NCBI GenBank assembly: GCA_021208885.1
Contig: JAJOJF010000009.1
Span: 1-64,000, forward strand
Source: Burkholderiaceae bacterium
GTDB taxonomy: Bacteria > Pseudomonadota > Gammaproteobacteria > Burkholderiales > Burkholderiaceae_B
DNA: 64,000 nucleotides
Reading direction: 5' to 3'
The position numbers and the translations under genes were made by a program. The notes under the pieces were generated by a model. That model was not told the origin of the DNA. It ran no database searches and saw nothing but the letters and a program-made list of their open reading frames with translations. Each line of letters begins with the position of its first letter. Positions within the stretch are counted from its first letter, which is position 1. Shown piece after piece: positions 50,474 through 58,719 of the stretch.

Positions 50474-50732
50474 GCACTTGCGAATCCAAAACACCAAGAC
50501 CGGCGTCCACATCAGGAAAATCCTCGGGAATTGGCTCAAGCCGGGCCAACAAAGCGAGTAAGCCATTTGTAGATACGGACTCAACGACAAGTCGGTTTCC
50601 CGTGCGCCGTATATTCACCTCTACTGCCTCGAGCTCAAATCCCTTTGGAACTGGCACGAATTGGTGTTGGCCAACGCTAATAAGTGGCACTCGCTTGGTA
50701 GCCTGCCTAGTTTGTTCTTTTCGTGGGAACAT
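50448..50732 (-). CDS. Orphan VapB-like (AbrB/SpoVT fold) antitoxin
   Basis: About 94 residues. VPVPKGFELEAVEVNIRRTGNRLVVES is the swapped-hairpin AbrB-type core of VapB antitoxins (split here across two lines of similar motifs), and EDFPDVDAGLGVLDSQVL resembles the toxin-binding tail. AGGAG lies 4 bases before ATG 50732 (MFPRKEQ), which I prefer to 50786. No cognate PIN toxin follows: the position where one would start is occupied by the convergent FitB-like gene. The protein has a longer N-terminal extension than usual VapB. Confidence 0.65.
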   Translation of the reverse strand: MFPRKEQTRQATKRVPLISVGQHQFVPVPKGFELEAVEVNIRRTGNRLVVESVSTNGLLALLARLEPIPEDFPDVDAGLGVLDSQVLNVSIPMD

Positions 50733-50863
50733 CCGCTCCTCTTCACAGTAGGTGGTGATCATGCGACAAATCTCGGAACTCGTCAAATTGAATACTTATT
50801 AGCGGCGATCGGTTTTTTAAGGGCCGCATTCAGACCAATAGCCGAACGATTATTCCGACTGCG

Positions 50864-52447
50864 CTACCCCTCAATCTCCCCTCGCTCCACCAACATCGCC
50901 CGCACATCCTTCTTGGTGATTTTGCCGTACCCAGACTTCGGCAACGACTCCCAAAAAAAGAATTCACGTGGCCAGCGGTATTTGGCGCAGCGTCCTTCAA
51001 GATGCGCAAACAGTTGCTCAGGCGTAACCTCCTCAACATCCGGTCGCCTCACCACCACCGCCACCCCCACCTCGCCCCACTTGGGGTCTGGCACACCGAG
51101 CACAGCGACTTCGAGCACACCGGGGTGGGTCAGGAGCACCTCTTCGACTTCGCGCGGGTAGACATTCGAGCCACCCGAGATGTACATATCCGATTCACGA
51201 CCGGTGATGTAGAGCAATCCGCGCTCATCCACCCTGCCCAGGTCACCGGTGTGAAACCAGCCACCTTTGAGTGCTTTCTCAGTAGCCTCAGGATTGTTGT
51301 GATAGCCAAAGAGCACGGCAGGACCGCGCACACAAATCTCGCCAACTTCGCCTGTGGGCAAACGATTCATGTCTTTATCCAGAATCGCCACTTCCATGCC
51401 CGTGCGTGGTCTGCCGCATGAGCCAATATTGGCGTTCGGATCTTCATCATCAGCTGAGTGCATATGCGGTGGCAACACGGTAATGCAACCGGTGACTTCC
51501 CCCAAACCAAAATACTGCACCAACACGCGGCCAAGTTTCTGCAATGCCAGTTTCTGGTCTGCTCGGTACATCGGCGCGCCAGCATAGATCATGAACTTAA
51601 GGCTACTGTGGTCGTACTCATCCACAGAAGGATGCTCAACCAACACCTTCACAATCGTTGGCACGGTAAATACATTGGTCACCCGGTGCTTCTCGACAAG
51701 TTGCCAGAACACTTCAGGCTCGAGCTTTTCTGATGGCATCAGCACATTGGCCGCCCCGCGAGCGACATTTAACAACATGTGGATGCCGGCGCCATGTGAC
51801 AAAGGCGCCACTACCGCCGACACATCAAACTCATTGGTCCCAGGAATCAGATCAGCCAAATGATTGGTCACCACAAACGCCATCTGGCCATGCGTCAATA
51901 CGCCCGCCTTGGGTCTGCCAGTCGTACCGGATGTATAGAAAAACCAGCACGGATCATTCTCGGAAATTTCTGCTGGCGCAAAATCGCTGCCCAAGTGTTT
52001 GCTGACCAGGGCCTCGTAGCTGTGCTCGCCTGCTCTTGGCTCACCGATGGCGACTACCAACCCAACATCGCTTGACGCTCTCTTCACAGCATCCACGTGG
52101 TCAGCGAACAAGTCTTCATAGACCATCACCGTAGCACCACTGCTAGCACCGAGATACGCCACTTCATCTGGCGTTAACCGAAAGTTGGTTGGCACCCAGA
52201 CGCAACCGAGACGAAACGCCACCCAGGCCAGCTCCAAGGTCTGCAGACAGTTACGTGATTGCGTGAGTATCCGATCACCCTTGACCACCCCAAGATCAGT
52301 CAAAGCCTGACACATGGCGTTAACGCGAGAATCAACCTCTTTCCAGGTCCAGACCTCTTCGCCCCGAATGACGCCAGGCCGCTCGGGATGCAACTTTGCC
52401 GTCTGAGCCAACAATTGACTCAGGTTCATCACTTGTGCTGCATGCAT
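50864..52447 (-). CDS. AMP-binding acyl-CoA synthetase
   Basis: 527-residue member of the ANL superfamily that activates a carboxylic acid to its CoA thioester through an acyl-AMP. The P-loop FFYTSGTTGRPKAGVLTHG, YFGLGEVTGC, WFHTGDLGRVDERGLLYITGR and the catalytic lysine in LPKSGYGKITKKD are present. The preceding thiolase gene ends one base before its start, so fatty-acid or related acid catabolism is likely; chain length cannot be read from sequence. An alternative start is Met7 (MNLSQLL). Confidence 0.9.
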   Translation of the reverse strand: MHAAQVMNLSQLLAQTAKLHPERPGVIRGEEVWTWKEVDSRVNAMCQALTDLGVVKGDRILTQSRNCLQTLELAWVAFRLGCVWVPTNFRLTPDEVAYLGASSGATVMVYEDLFADHVDAVKRASSDVGLVVAIGEPRAGEHSYEALVSKHLGSDFAPAEISENDPCWFFYTSGTTGRPKAGVLTHGQMAFVVTNHLADLIPGTNEFDVSAVVAPLSHGAGIHMLLNVARGAANVLMPSEKLEPEVFWQLVEKHRVTNVFTVPTIVKVLVEHPSVDEYDHSSLKFMIYAGAPMYRADQKLALQKLGRVLVQYFGLGEVTGCITVLPPHMHSADDEDPNANIGSCGRPRTGMEVAILDKDMNRLPTGEVGEICVRGPAVLFGYHNNPEATEKALKGGWFHTGDLGRVDERGLLYITGRESDMYISGGSNVYPREVEEVLLTHPGVLEVAVLGVPDPKWGEVGVAVVVRRPDVEEVTPEQLFAHLEGRCAKYRWPREFFFWESLPKSGYGKITKKDVRAMLVERGEIEG

Positions 52448-52448
52448 G

Positions 52449-53615
52449 TCAGACCGCCTGCAAAATGCTCAGGTAGTTGGCAACTGAAGTACCACCCATG
52501 TTGAATACCGCGCCTCGGGTAGCACCAGGCAGTTGCATGGCACCAGCGGTGCCAGATAACTGCATGGCAGCCATCACGTGCATGGACACGCCAGTCGCCC
52601 CAATCGGATGACCTTTGGACTTCAAGCCGCCCGAGCGATTGACCGGCAGCTTGCCATCGGCAGCGGTCACGCCATCGAGTGCGACACGGGCGCCTTGGCC
52701 TTGGGGCGCAAGTCCCATCGCTTCGTACTCCAACATTTCAGCAATGGTGAAGCAGTCATGCGTTTCCACAAAGCTCAAATCATCCAAGCCAATGCCCGCG
52801 TCAACCAGACCCTTTTGCCAGGCCATGGCCGCCCCTTCAAAACGGGTTGGATCACGTCGGCTCATCGGCAGCCACTCATTGACCTGCGTGCGCGAGAGCC
52901 ACTTGACGGCCGGCACCTTGGCCGAAGTCGACTGATCCAGAGAAATCACGACCGCTGCCGCCCCGTCTGAGACCAAGGAGCAGTCTGAGCGCTTTAAGGG
53001 ACCCGCCACGATTGGGTTTTTGTCTGACACGTTGCGACAAAACTCAAACCCCAAGTCGCGCTGCAAGTGAGCAAAGGGATTGTCGACACCGTTCTTGTGG
53101 TTCTTGGCTGCAATGGTCGCCAAGGCGTCTGACTGATCGCCGTACTTTTCAAAGTAGGCACCGGCAATCTCGCCAAACACGCCGGCAAAGCCTGCCGGAA
53201 TACCCGCCTCTTCCTTGACGTAGGAGCACTTAAGCAGCACTTCACCAATCTGGGCATTGGGCAAGGTGTTCATCTTCTCGTAGCCAACGACCAAGACCCG
53301 CTTCATGCGTCCGGCCAAGATGGCGTCGATGGCCGTGTAGATCGCGGCCGACCCGGTGGCGCAAGCATTCTCAAGGCGCGCTGCTGGCACATGGCGCAAC
53401 TCAGGAATCGCCACACCCACCATGGCACCGGCGAAATCCTGCGGCACAAAGCCACCGTTAAACGTGCCCACAAACACGCCGTCAATGTCAGCGACATCAA
53501 AGCCAGACGATTCAATAGCCGCCAACCCCGCCTCACGAATCAGCTCTTCGATTTCAACGGCGTCGTGTTTGCCGAATTTGGTGTGGCCCCAGCCAACGAT
53601 CATGGGTGTGTTCAT
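52449..53615 (-). CDS. Thiolase family protein (SCP-x-like acetyl-CoA acyltransferase)
   Basis: 388-residue thiolase with the N-terminal active-site cysteine in LENACATGSAAIY (C90 region) and the C-terminal SGGLKSKGHPIGATGVSM histidine motif. The sequence is of the SCP-x/non-classical thiolase type, shown by MIVGWGHTKFGKHD. It probably makes or cleaves 3-ketoacyl-CoA in a pathway shared with the acyl-CoA synthetase encoded one base downstream. The pair probably forms an operon transcribed leftwards. Confidence 0.88.
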   Translation of the reverse strand: MNTPMIVGWGHTKFGKHDAVEIEELIREAGLAAIESSGFDVADIDGVFVGTFNGGFVPQDFAGAMVGVAIPELRHVPAARLENACATGSAAIYTAIDAILAGRMKRVLVVGYEKMNTLPNAQIGEVLLKCSYVKEEAGIPAGFAGVFGEIAGAYFEKYGDQSDALATIAAKNHKNGVDNPFAHLQRDLGFEFCRNVSDKNPIVAGPLKRSDCSLVSDGAAAVVISLDQSTSAKVPAVKWLSRTQVNEWLPMSRRDPTRFEGAAMAWQKGLVDAGIGLDDLSFVETHDCFTIAEMLEYEAMGLAPQGQGARVALDGVTAADGKLPVNRSGGLKSKGHPIGATGVSMHVMAAMQLSGTAGAMQLPGATRGAVFNMGGTSVANYLSILQAV

Positions 53616-53842
53616 GTCTACCTCTCAGTTTTTTGAATTTGGTTTAGTGCAGTGGACATGCATACCGCCTCACTAGGCGAACCCACGAGCACATGAAACT
53701 CAGTTGCCTAATGTTATCGCGGTGGATGGGTCTGGGCGCACAAAGCGACTCGTTGCGACTGCCATGACGGGTGCTCACCAACCGGGAAAACAACTTTTTA
53801 AACCAGTCGATCATGACTGAACCGGAGATTTCTGATAGCGTA

Positions 53843-53856
53843 TGACATATATGTCA
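53843..53856. promoter_or_regulatory. 14-bp perfect palindrome upstream of the AbiEii-like operon
   Basis: TGACATATATGTCA lies 26 bases before the GTG start of the AbiEii-like gene, where a repressor would block transcription. Autorepression of AbiE-type systems by the antitoxin on inverted repeats is known for the family. The region 53616-53842 upstream holds no gene. Confidence 0.6.
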
Positions 53857-53882
53857 AATTTAATCTTAGCAAAGTAATTTCT

Positions 53883-54641
53883 GTGCAGCAAAAAGTTCTA
53901 TATGTTCTCCAAGAGACCGTCTTACACCGGCTCCAGTCAATGAATGATGACCAATTCAATCGTGCCAAACTATGCGGTGGCACCGCTTTGTCACGTTGCT
54001 GGCTCGAGCACCGGGTGTCTTACGACCTCGATTTTTTCTTGCCGAATGGATTTAAGGTCATGGATCTTGCCATTGCGATCAAGCAGGCGGGCATTACATT
54101 CGAGACACGTGATCTGGTGCAAGACGATCACAAAGCCAATCAATTGCACGGCGATGTGCTCTACGAAGGTCAACGGCTTAAAGTTTCGTTCATTGAGGAT
54201 GCGTACTTTGAGCTTTATCCAGGCGTATCGAGGCCCTTTGGCCAGTTGACGGTCCAAACTGAAGAAATCTCGGGTCTATATCACCGAAAGCTGCGCACAG
54301 TGGTGAGGCATGGGCAAGGTGAAGAGCCCGGCTCCTTCGCCGATGGTCGACAAAAAGCGCGAGATTTGTTTGACCTGTATGTCCTATCCGTTAAGCACAT
54401 GCCGCTGACAAATTTCATCGAAAGCCTACCCTACCCCTTTCCAACCGGCTCATTTATCAACGGATTGGTCAGCATGCCTTGGCTAGAGCTAATCGATGAG
54501 CTTGAAGAGTTGATTTGTGCACCACAGTGGGCGCGAGCCAAAGATGTCGAGTTTTTACGGAATTCGCTCTACGCTCAGATTGGCGCTCAGACTATTTCCG
54601 ATGATGACGAGACCGGCTTTACTGATGAAGCGCCATCATGA
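53883..54641 (+). CDS. AbiEii/AbiGii-family nucleotidyltransferase toxin
   Basis: 252-residue DUF1814 nucleotidyltransferase. Motif I is CGGTALSRCWLEHRVSYDLDFF with the GGTAL turn and the metal-binding D48 and D50; motif III is GRQKARDLFDLYVLS (K and D pattern). AbiEii toxins add nucleotides to RNA targets such as tRNA and act in abortive infection. The start is GTG at 53883, without a clear ribosome-binding site. The next gene overlaps its stop by 4 bases. Key residues look intact. Confidence 0.82.
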   Translation: MQQKVLYVLQETVLHRLQSMNDDQFNRAKLCGGTALSRCWLEHRVSYDLDFFLPNGFKVMDLAIAIKQAGITFETRDLVQDDHKANQLHGDVLYEGQRLKVSFIEDAYFELYPGVSRPFGQLTVQTEEISGLYHRKLRTVVRHGQGEEPGSFADGRQKARDLFDLYVLSVKHMPLTNFIESLPYPFPTGSFINGLVSMPWLELIDELEELICAPQWARAKDVEFLRNSLYAQIGAQTISDDDETGFTDEAPS

Positions 54642-55177
54642 AACAACACCTACGTCAATCGATGATCGAACCCTGGGAGGTCGTCAGCAAAAAGGCCTAC
54701 TGGGATCGCGATGTGGATTTGCAGAGGTGGCGCGATCGCATCGCCATCGGCCACCGCTCCTATCTGCCAGATGCCATCAAGGCGATGCACCCGCGCGAGT
54801 TCATCCATTTCTATGGCAAAAAAGCATTTGTGCTGGACTGGCCAAGACTGCGAGCCCTACTGCCCAAAGACATTCACAGAGACTGCCCCATCTACGATGT
54901 ATTTTGGAGTCAGTTGGCAGGTGGCGGCTACGACTTGAGACCGTTTGCCGATTACTACGATTTGCCCGAGCGCCGACGTCAATTCCTGCGCGCTGTGGCA
55001 AAGACGCCTGGCAAAAGCATCTACGAAGTCGCCAAGTCTTTGAACATGCAGTATCGCCGCGCCCATGACCATGCGATGGCTCTGATACAAGAAAACCGGA
55101 TCAGAGGCAAAGAAGTGATTGACAACAGCAGGCGCAAGATCAAGCTGTATCCCGCCTATGGACGAGCTATTTCATAG
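54638..55177 (+). CDS. Predicted partner of the AbiEii-like toxin (winged-helix-like C-terminus)
   Basis: 179 residues, not recognised by name. The N-terminal part is W-, Y- and R-rich (EPWEVVSKKAYWDRDVDL, then REFIHFYGKKAFVLDWPRL). The C-terminal part, about 125-179, looks like a winged helix: GKSIYEVAKSLNMQYRRAHD as the helix-turn-helix and KLYPAYGRAI as the wing. It overlaps the toxin by 4 bases, and is the likely antitoxin and regulator, but it comes after the toxin while AbiEi normally precedes AbiEii. Confidence 0.65.
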   Translation: MKQHLRQSMIEPWEVVSKKAYWDRDVDLQRWRDRIAIGHRSYLPDAIKAMHPREFIHFYGKKAFVLDWPRLRALLPKDIHRDCPIYDVFWSQLAGGGYDLRPFADYYDLPERRRQFLRAVAKTPGKSIYEVAKSLNMQYRRAHDHAMALIQENRIRGKEVIDNSRRKIKLYPAYGRAIS

Positions 55178-55328
55178 CGCCGGCAAAGAATTATTTAACC
55201 CCGTCCAAATGGCATCGCAAACTGCTGTCATCTTGACGAATGAAGTCGTTTGATCTTCTCACAGGGGCTTTCACGCATCGTGACAAAACGGTATTGTCGG
55301 TAATGAATGCACTGTTAAAACCTCTATT
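55178..55328. other. Short gene-free stretch before the repeat array
   Basis: No gene or RNA is recognised. It holds the region downstream of the AbiEii-like pair. Confidence 0.4.
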
Positions 55329-55438
55329 TCTGCGATTAGATGAGCATTAATTTTCAACTGGACGATAACTTATTTACGATTGGACGGAGAAATGTTTACA
55401 ATTAGACGATATTAAACTTTCGATTAGCCGACTATCTG
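55329..55438. repeat. Five tandem 22-bp imperfect repeats (consensus TTTACGATTAGACGAT)
   Basis: Five units of 22 bases start at 55329, 55351, 55373, 55395 and 55417 with no spacing variation. Cores: CGATTAGATGAG, CAACTGGACGAT, CGATTGGACGGA, CAATTAGACGAT, CGATTAGCCGAC. Columns C1, A3, T5, G7 and G10 of the core are invariant, and a T-rich TTTA tract precedes most cores. The 22-bp period is about two helical turns, so all cores face one side of the helix. The array ends 13 bases before the GTG start of the DUF4143 ATPase, a typical place for a repressor or for cooperative binding sites. Confidence 0.8.
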
Positions 55439-55451
55439 CCCCCCCTAAACC

Positions 55452-56699
55452 GTGAATCTATCTAGCCTGACACCTCGTTTTTCGCATCGCATTCTGAGCG
55501 AAGCGCTTGAAGACTCGCCCGTTGTTCTGATCCATGGCCCTCGCCAATGCGGCAAGAGCACGCTTGCCAAAATGCTTGGCGACGCACTGAGTTATGACTA
55601 CATGACGTTTGACAGCGATGTGACACGCGACTTCGCATCAAACGATCCGATCGGATTTGTCGACCGTTTGTCTGAGCGTGTAATCCTTGATGAAGTGCAA
55701 CGTGTACCGCAGCTTTTCACAAGCCTCAAAGCCGCAGTGGATAAAGACAGGCAACCTGGCAGATTTCTGTTAACCGGTTCTGCGAATATTTTGTTGTTGC
55801 CCAACCTTGCCGATTCACTGGCTGGCAGAATGGCGATTCAACGTTTGTATCCGTTTGCGCAATGTGAGTTAGAGGAGCAGGAGTCCGATTTTCTGGATAG
55901 GCTTTTTGCAGCTGACTTTCCGATGCGTCAGGTAGACCGACTAAAAGACAATCTATTAGAACGTATTGTTTCAGGCGGTTATCCGCCTGCGTTGTCAAGA
56001 CCTGAGGGGCGTCGCCGAGATCTTTGGTACCGCGACTATCTCGATACGGTCGTGCAACGTGATGTGCGTGAAATCTCACACATCCGCGCACTCGATGCGT
56101 TGCCGCGTCTGCTGCAGATCACAGCGGCGCGTACGGCTCAACTGCTGAACCTGACTGAACTTGCATCGGCGTTTCAGCTTAGTCGCCCTACGATCGGGGA
56201 GTACCTCACCCTTTTAGAAAATATTTTCCTCGTAGAAAGGTTGCCATCATGGCATAGTAATCAAACCAGTCGTTTGGTCAAAGCCCCGAAGCTGCACATG
56301 GGTGATACGGGCTTGGCTTGTAGTCTTTTAGGGTTGACCACAGATGTGCTTACACGTACGCGTGATCGGTTGGGCCCATTGCTTGAAACCTTCGTCTATC
56401 AGGAGCTTCGACGGCTCTCGAGTTGGCATGATCGGCGTCATGATTTCTTTCATTACCGGGATAAAGACCAAGTGGAAGTAGACATCGTCATTGAGCGTGG
56501 CATTACCAAGTTAGCTGGTGTTGAGGTCAAGGCTGCAGCCACAGTCAAAGCGGCTGACTTCAAAGGGCTGCAACGCCTGCAGAAAGTGGCTGGCGAGCGT
56601 TTCGCCGCAGGTGTTGTGCTTTATGACGGTGAGATGTGCATCCGATTTACCGAGAAACTATTTGCTGTTCCCCTGCGGTGGCTTTGGGGACGCCCTTGA
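55452..56699 (+). CDS. AAA ATPase with DUF4143 domain
   Basis: 415-residue AAA_14/DUF4143 protein. Walker A is HGPRQCGKST (about 28-37), Walker B is RVILDEVQRVP (76-86), and the sensor is FLLTGSAN (105-112). The DUF4143 C-terminal domain has the PD-(D/E)XK-like DQVEVDIVIE and VEVKAAATVK pattern. These proteins are common, mobile and of unknown function. The start is GTG at 55452 with no ribosome-binding site in the C-rich run before it; the family start matches (SSRLL-like text read as SHRILSEAL). It lies 274 bases after the AbiEii-like pair. Confidence 0.85.
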   Translation: MNLSSLTPRFSHRILSEALEDSPVVLIHGPRQCGKSTLAKMLGDALSYDYMTFDSDVTRDFASNDPIGFVDRLSERVILDEVQRVPQLFTSLKAAVDKDRQPGRFLLTGSANILLLPNLADSLAGRMAIQRLYPFAQCELEEQESDFLDRLFAADFPMRQVDRLKDNLLERIVSGGYPPALSRPEGRRRDLWYRDYLDTVVQRDVREISHIRALDALPRLLQITAARTAQLLNLTELASAFQLSRPTIGEYLTLLENIFLVERLPSWHSNQTSRLVKAPKLHMGDTGLACSLLGLTTDVLTRTRDRLGPLLETFVYQELRRLSSWHDRRHDFFHYRDKDQVEVDIVIERGITKLAGVEVKAAATVKAADFKGLQRLQKVAGERFAAGVVLYDGEMCIRFTEKLFAVPLRWLWGRP

Positions 56700-56711
56700 T
56701 TAGATATCTAA
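56700..56711. repeat. 12-bp palindrome at the end of the DUF4143 gene
   Basis: TTAGATATCTAA, perfect, begins one base after the stop codon. Its function is not known. The rest of this gap to 56874 holds no gene. Confidence 0.35.
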
Positions 56712-56874
56712 CTCGAGCTTTTCATCAGGTTTGATGACAAAGTTTTGACCGGGGAAGGAGGACCGTGTCCGAACATATTCGTACCGGTTTATTCGCAAAG
56801 GAATAACACGTTATTTCGTGTCAACAATTCTGAACACTTGAACGCCAAGCGTCCACTTCATGAAACAGCACAAT

Positions 56875-56914
56875 AAAGTGACCACAGCCCAGTATCCCCA
56901 GTCGTGGTCACTTT
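56875..56914. terminator. Bidirectional stem-loop between the DUF4143 gene and lpdA
   Basis: AAAGTGACCAC (56875-56885) and GTGGTCACTTT (56904-56914) form an 11-bp stem with an 18-base loop, flanked by A/T on both sides. It lies 10 bases after the lpdA stop and can serve both converging genes. Confidence 0.65.
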
Positions 56915-56924
56915 TGCCCGCGAC

Positions 56925-58703
56925 CTACTTCTTCCTCGTTGGCGGCAAATCCGTGCAGTGACCGTCAGCCGCTTCGGCAGCCAAGCCCACTGACTCACCT
57001 AGCGTGGGGTGTGGATGAATGGTCTTGCCAATATCGACCGAATCAGCACCCATCTCAATGGCCAAAGCCACTTCGCTGATCAGGTCGCCGGCGTTGGTGC
57101 CAACAATGCCACCACCGATGATACGACCCGTCTCCTGGTCAAACAAAAGCTTGGTAAAGCCTTCATCACGGCCGTTAGCAATGGCACGGCCCGAAGCCGC
57201 CCACGGGAACATGCCCTTCTTGACCTTCACACCGTCTTTTTTGGCTTGTTCTTCCGTGATGCCTACCCACGCCACTTCCGGATCGGTGTAGGCCACCGAC
57301 GGAATCACGCGCGCATCGAAATAGCTCTTCTCGCCAAACGCCGCTTCAGCTGCAACATGTCCTTCATGCACGGCTTTGTGTGCCAGCATGGGTTGACCCA
57401 CGATGTCACCGATGGCAAAGATATGCGGCACGTTAGTGCGCATCTGCGAATCGACCTCAATAAACCCGCGTTCAGTGACAGCCACGCCTGCCTTGTCAGC
57501 ACCAATCTTCTTGCCATTGGGTGATCGGCCCACGGCTTGCAGCACCAGATCGTAGACTTGTGGTTCTTTGGGCGCACCCTCGCCTTCAAAGGTGACATGA
57601 ATGCCGTCCTTCTTGGCTTGCGCACCCACGGTCTTGGTTTTGAGCATGATGTTGTCAAAGCGGTGCTCGTTTTTCTTCATCCAGACTTTGACCAAGTCGC
57701 GGTCAGCGCCTTGCATCAAGCCATCGAGCATCTCGACCACATCAAGACGAGCACCCAAGGCCGAGTAGACGGTGCCCATCTCAAGACCGATGATGCCACC
57801 ACCAACAATTAGCATGCGCTTAGGGATCGCTGCCAACTCCAAGGCGCCGGTAGAGTCCACCACACGCGGATCCTCTGGCATAAACGGCAACTTCACTGAT
57901 TGGCTGCCTGCAGCAATGATCGCCTGGCCGAACTGAATCGTTTCCGCACCCTTGTCGGTTTTAACCTCGATGGTATTAGGACCCGTAAACTCAGCCACGC
58001 CATGAACCACGCGCACCTTGCGTGCCTTTGCCATGCCAGCCAAGCCACCAGTCAACTTGCCAATCACGCCAGACTTGAATTCACGTAACTTGGCCAGATC
58101 CACCTTGGGCTTGCCAAACGTGATGCCGTGCGCCGCCATGTGCTGGGCTTCTTCCATCACTGCTGCCGTATGCAACAAGGCTTTGGATGGAATGCAACCC
58201 ACATTCAGGCACACCCCACCTAGCGTCGGATAGCGCTCGATCAGAATGACTTCCATGCCCAGGTCAGCGGCACGAAACGCCGCCGAATACCCACCGGGGC
58301 CCGCACCGAGCACGACCAGAGGGCCTGCTGGGGTTACGGACGGGGTTTCGGATGGAGCTGCGGTTGGTACGGCCGATGGAGCGGGTGCCGGTGTTGCTGG
58401 GACCTGCGCTTTTTCAGCTGGAGTTGGCGCTGTTGATGCTGTTGTTGCTGCTGGTGCAGCAGCACCCGCCCCAGGCTCAATCTGCGCAATCGGCGAGCCT
58501 TCGCTAACCTTGTCACCGACTTTGACCAAGAGCTTGACGATCTTGCCAGGTTCTGAGGCCGGGATTTCCATCGAGGCCTTGTCAGACTCAACGGTGATCA
58601 GGCTTTGTTCGGCTTCAATGGTGTCGCCTTCCGAGACCAGAATCTCGATGATTTCAACATCTTTGAAGTCACCAATATTGGGAACGTGAATATCTTTGCT
58701 CAT
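56925..58703 (-). CDS. lpdA: Dihydrolipoyl dehydrogenase with N-terminal lipoyl domain (pyruvate dehydrogenase E3)
   Basis: Reoxidises dihydrolipoamide of the pyruvate dehydrogenase complex with FAD and NAD. A lipoyl domain (about 1-80, lipoyl lysine in [10 protein letters not shown]) and an Ala/Pro linker precede the flavoprotein: FAD site [14 protein letters not shown], redox disulfide [16 protein letters not shown] site [13 protein letters not shown] and the active-site [12 protein letters not shown] near the C-terminus. The lipoyl-E3 type occurs in betaproteobacteria and Neisseria. The likely start is ATG 58703 after AAGGGGG. As sequenced, its frame is continuous with aceF upstream; see that entry. 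Confidence 0.94.
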   Translation of the reverse strand: MSKDIHVPNIGDFKDVEIIEILVSEGDTIEAEQSLITVESDKASMEIPASEPGKIVKLLVKVGDKVSEGSPIAQIEPGAGAAAPAATTASTAPTPAEKAQVPATPAPAPSAVPTAAPSETPSVTPAGPLVVLGAGPGGYSAAFRAADLGMEVILIERYPTLGGVCLNVGCIPSKALLHTAAVMEEAQHMAAHGITFGKPKVDLAKLREFKSGVIGKLTGGLAGMAKARKVRVVHGVAEFTGPNTIEVKTDKGAETIQFGQAIIAAGSQSVKLPFMPEDPRVVDSTGALELAAIPKRMLIVGGGIIGLEMGTVYSALGARLDVVEMLDGLMQGADRDLVKVWMKKNEHRFDNIMLKTKTVGAQAKKDGIHVTFEGEGAPKEPQVYDLVLQAVGRSPNGKKIGADKAGVAVTERGFIEVDSQMRTNVPHIFAIGDIVGQPMLAHKAVHEGHVAAEAAFGEKSYFDARVIPSVAYTDPEVAWVGITEEQAKKDGVKVKKGMFPWAASGRAIANGRDEGFTKLLFDQETGRIIGGGIVGTNAGDLISEVALAIEMGADSVDIGKTIHPHPTLGESVGLAAEAADGHCTDLPPTRKK

Positions 58704-58719
58704 ATCAATCATCGCCCCC

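Noticed and set aside
55329-55438. CRISPR array
   Set aside because: The repeat unit has no unique spacers: the 22-base period is fully accounted for by a 12-16 base core and a short variable tail, and no cas genes are present.
56764-56805. GTG-started 13-codon frame after AAGGAGGACC in the gap between the DUF4143 gene and lpdA
   Set aside because: The ribosome-binding site is strong but too close to the GTG, the peptide is very short and there is no downstream gene it could lead into.
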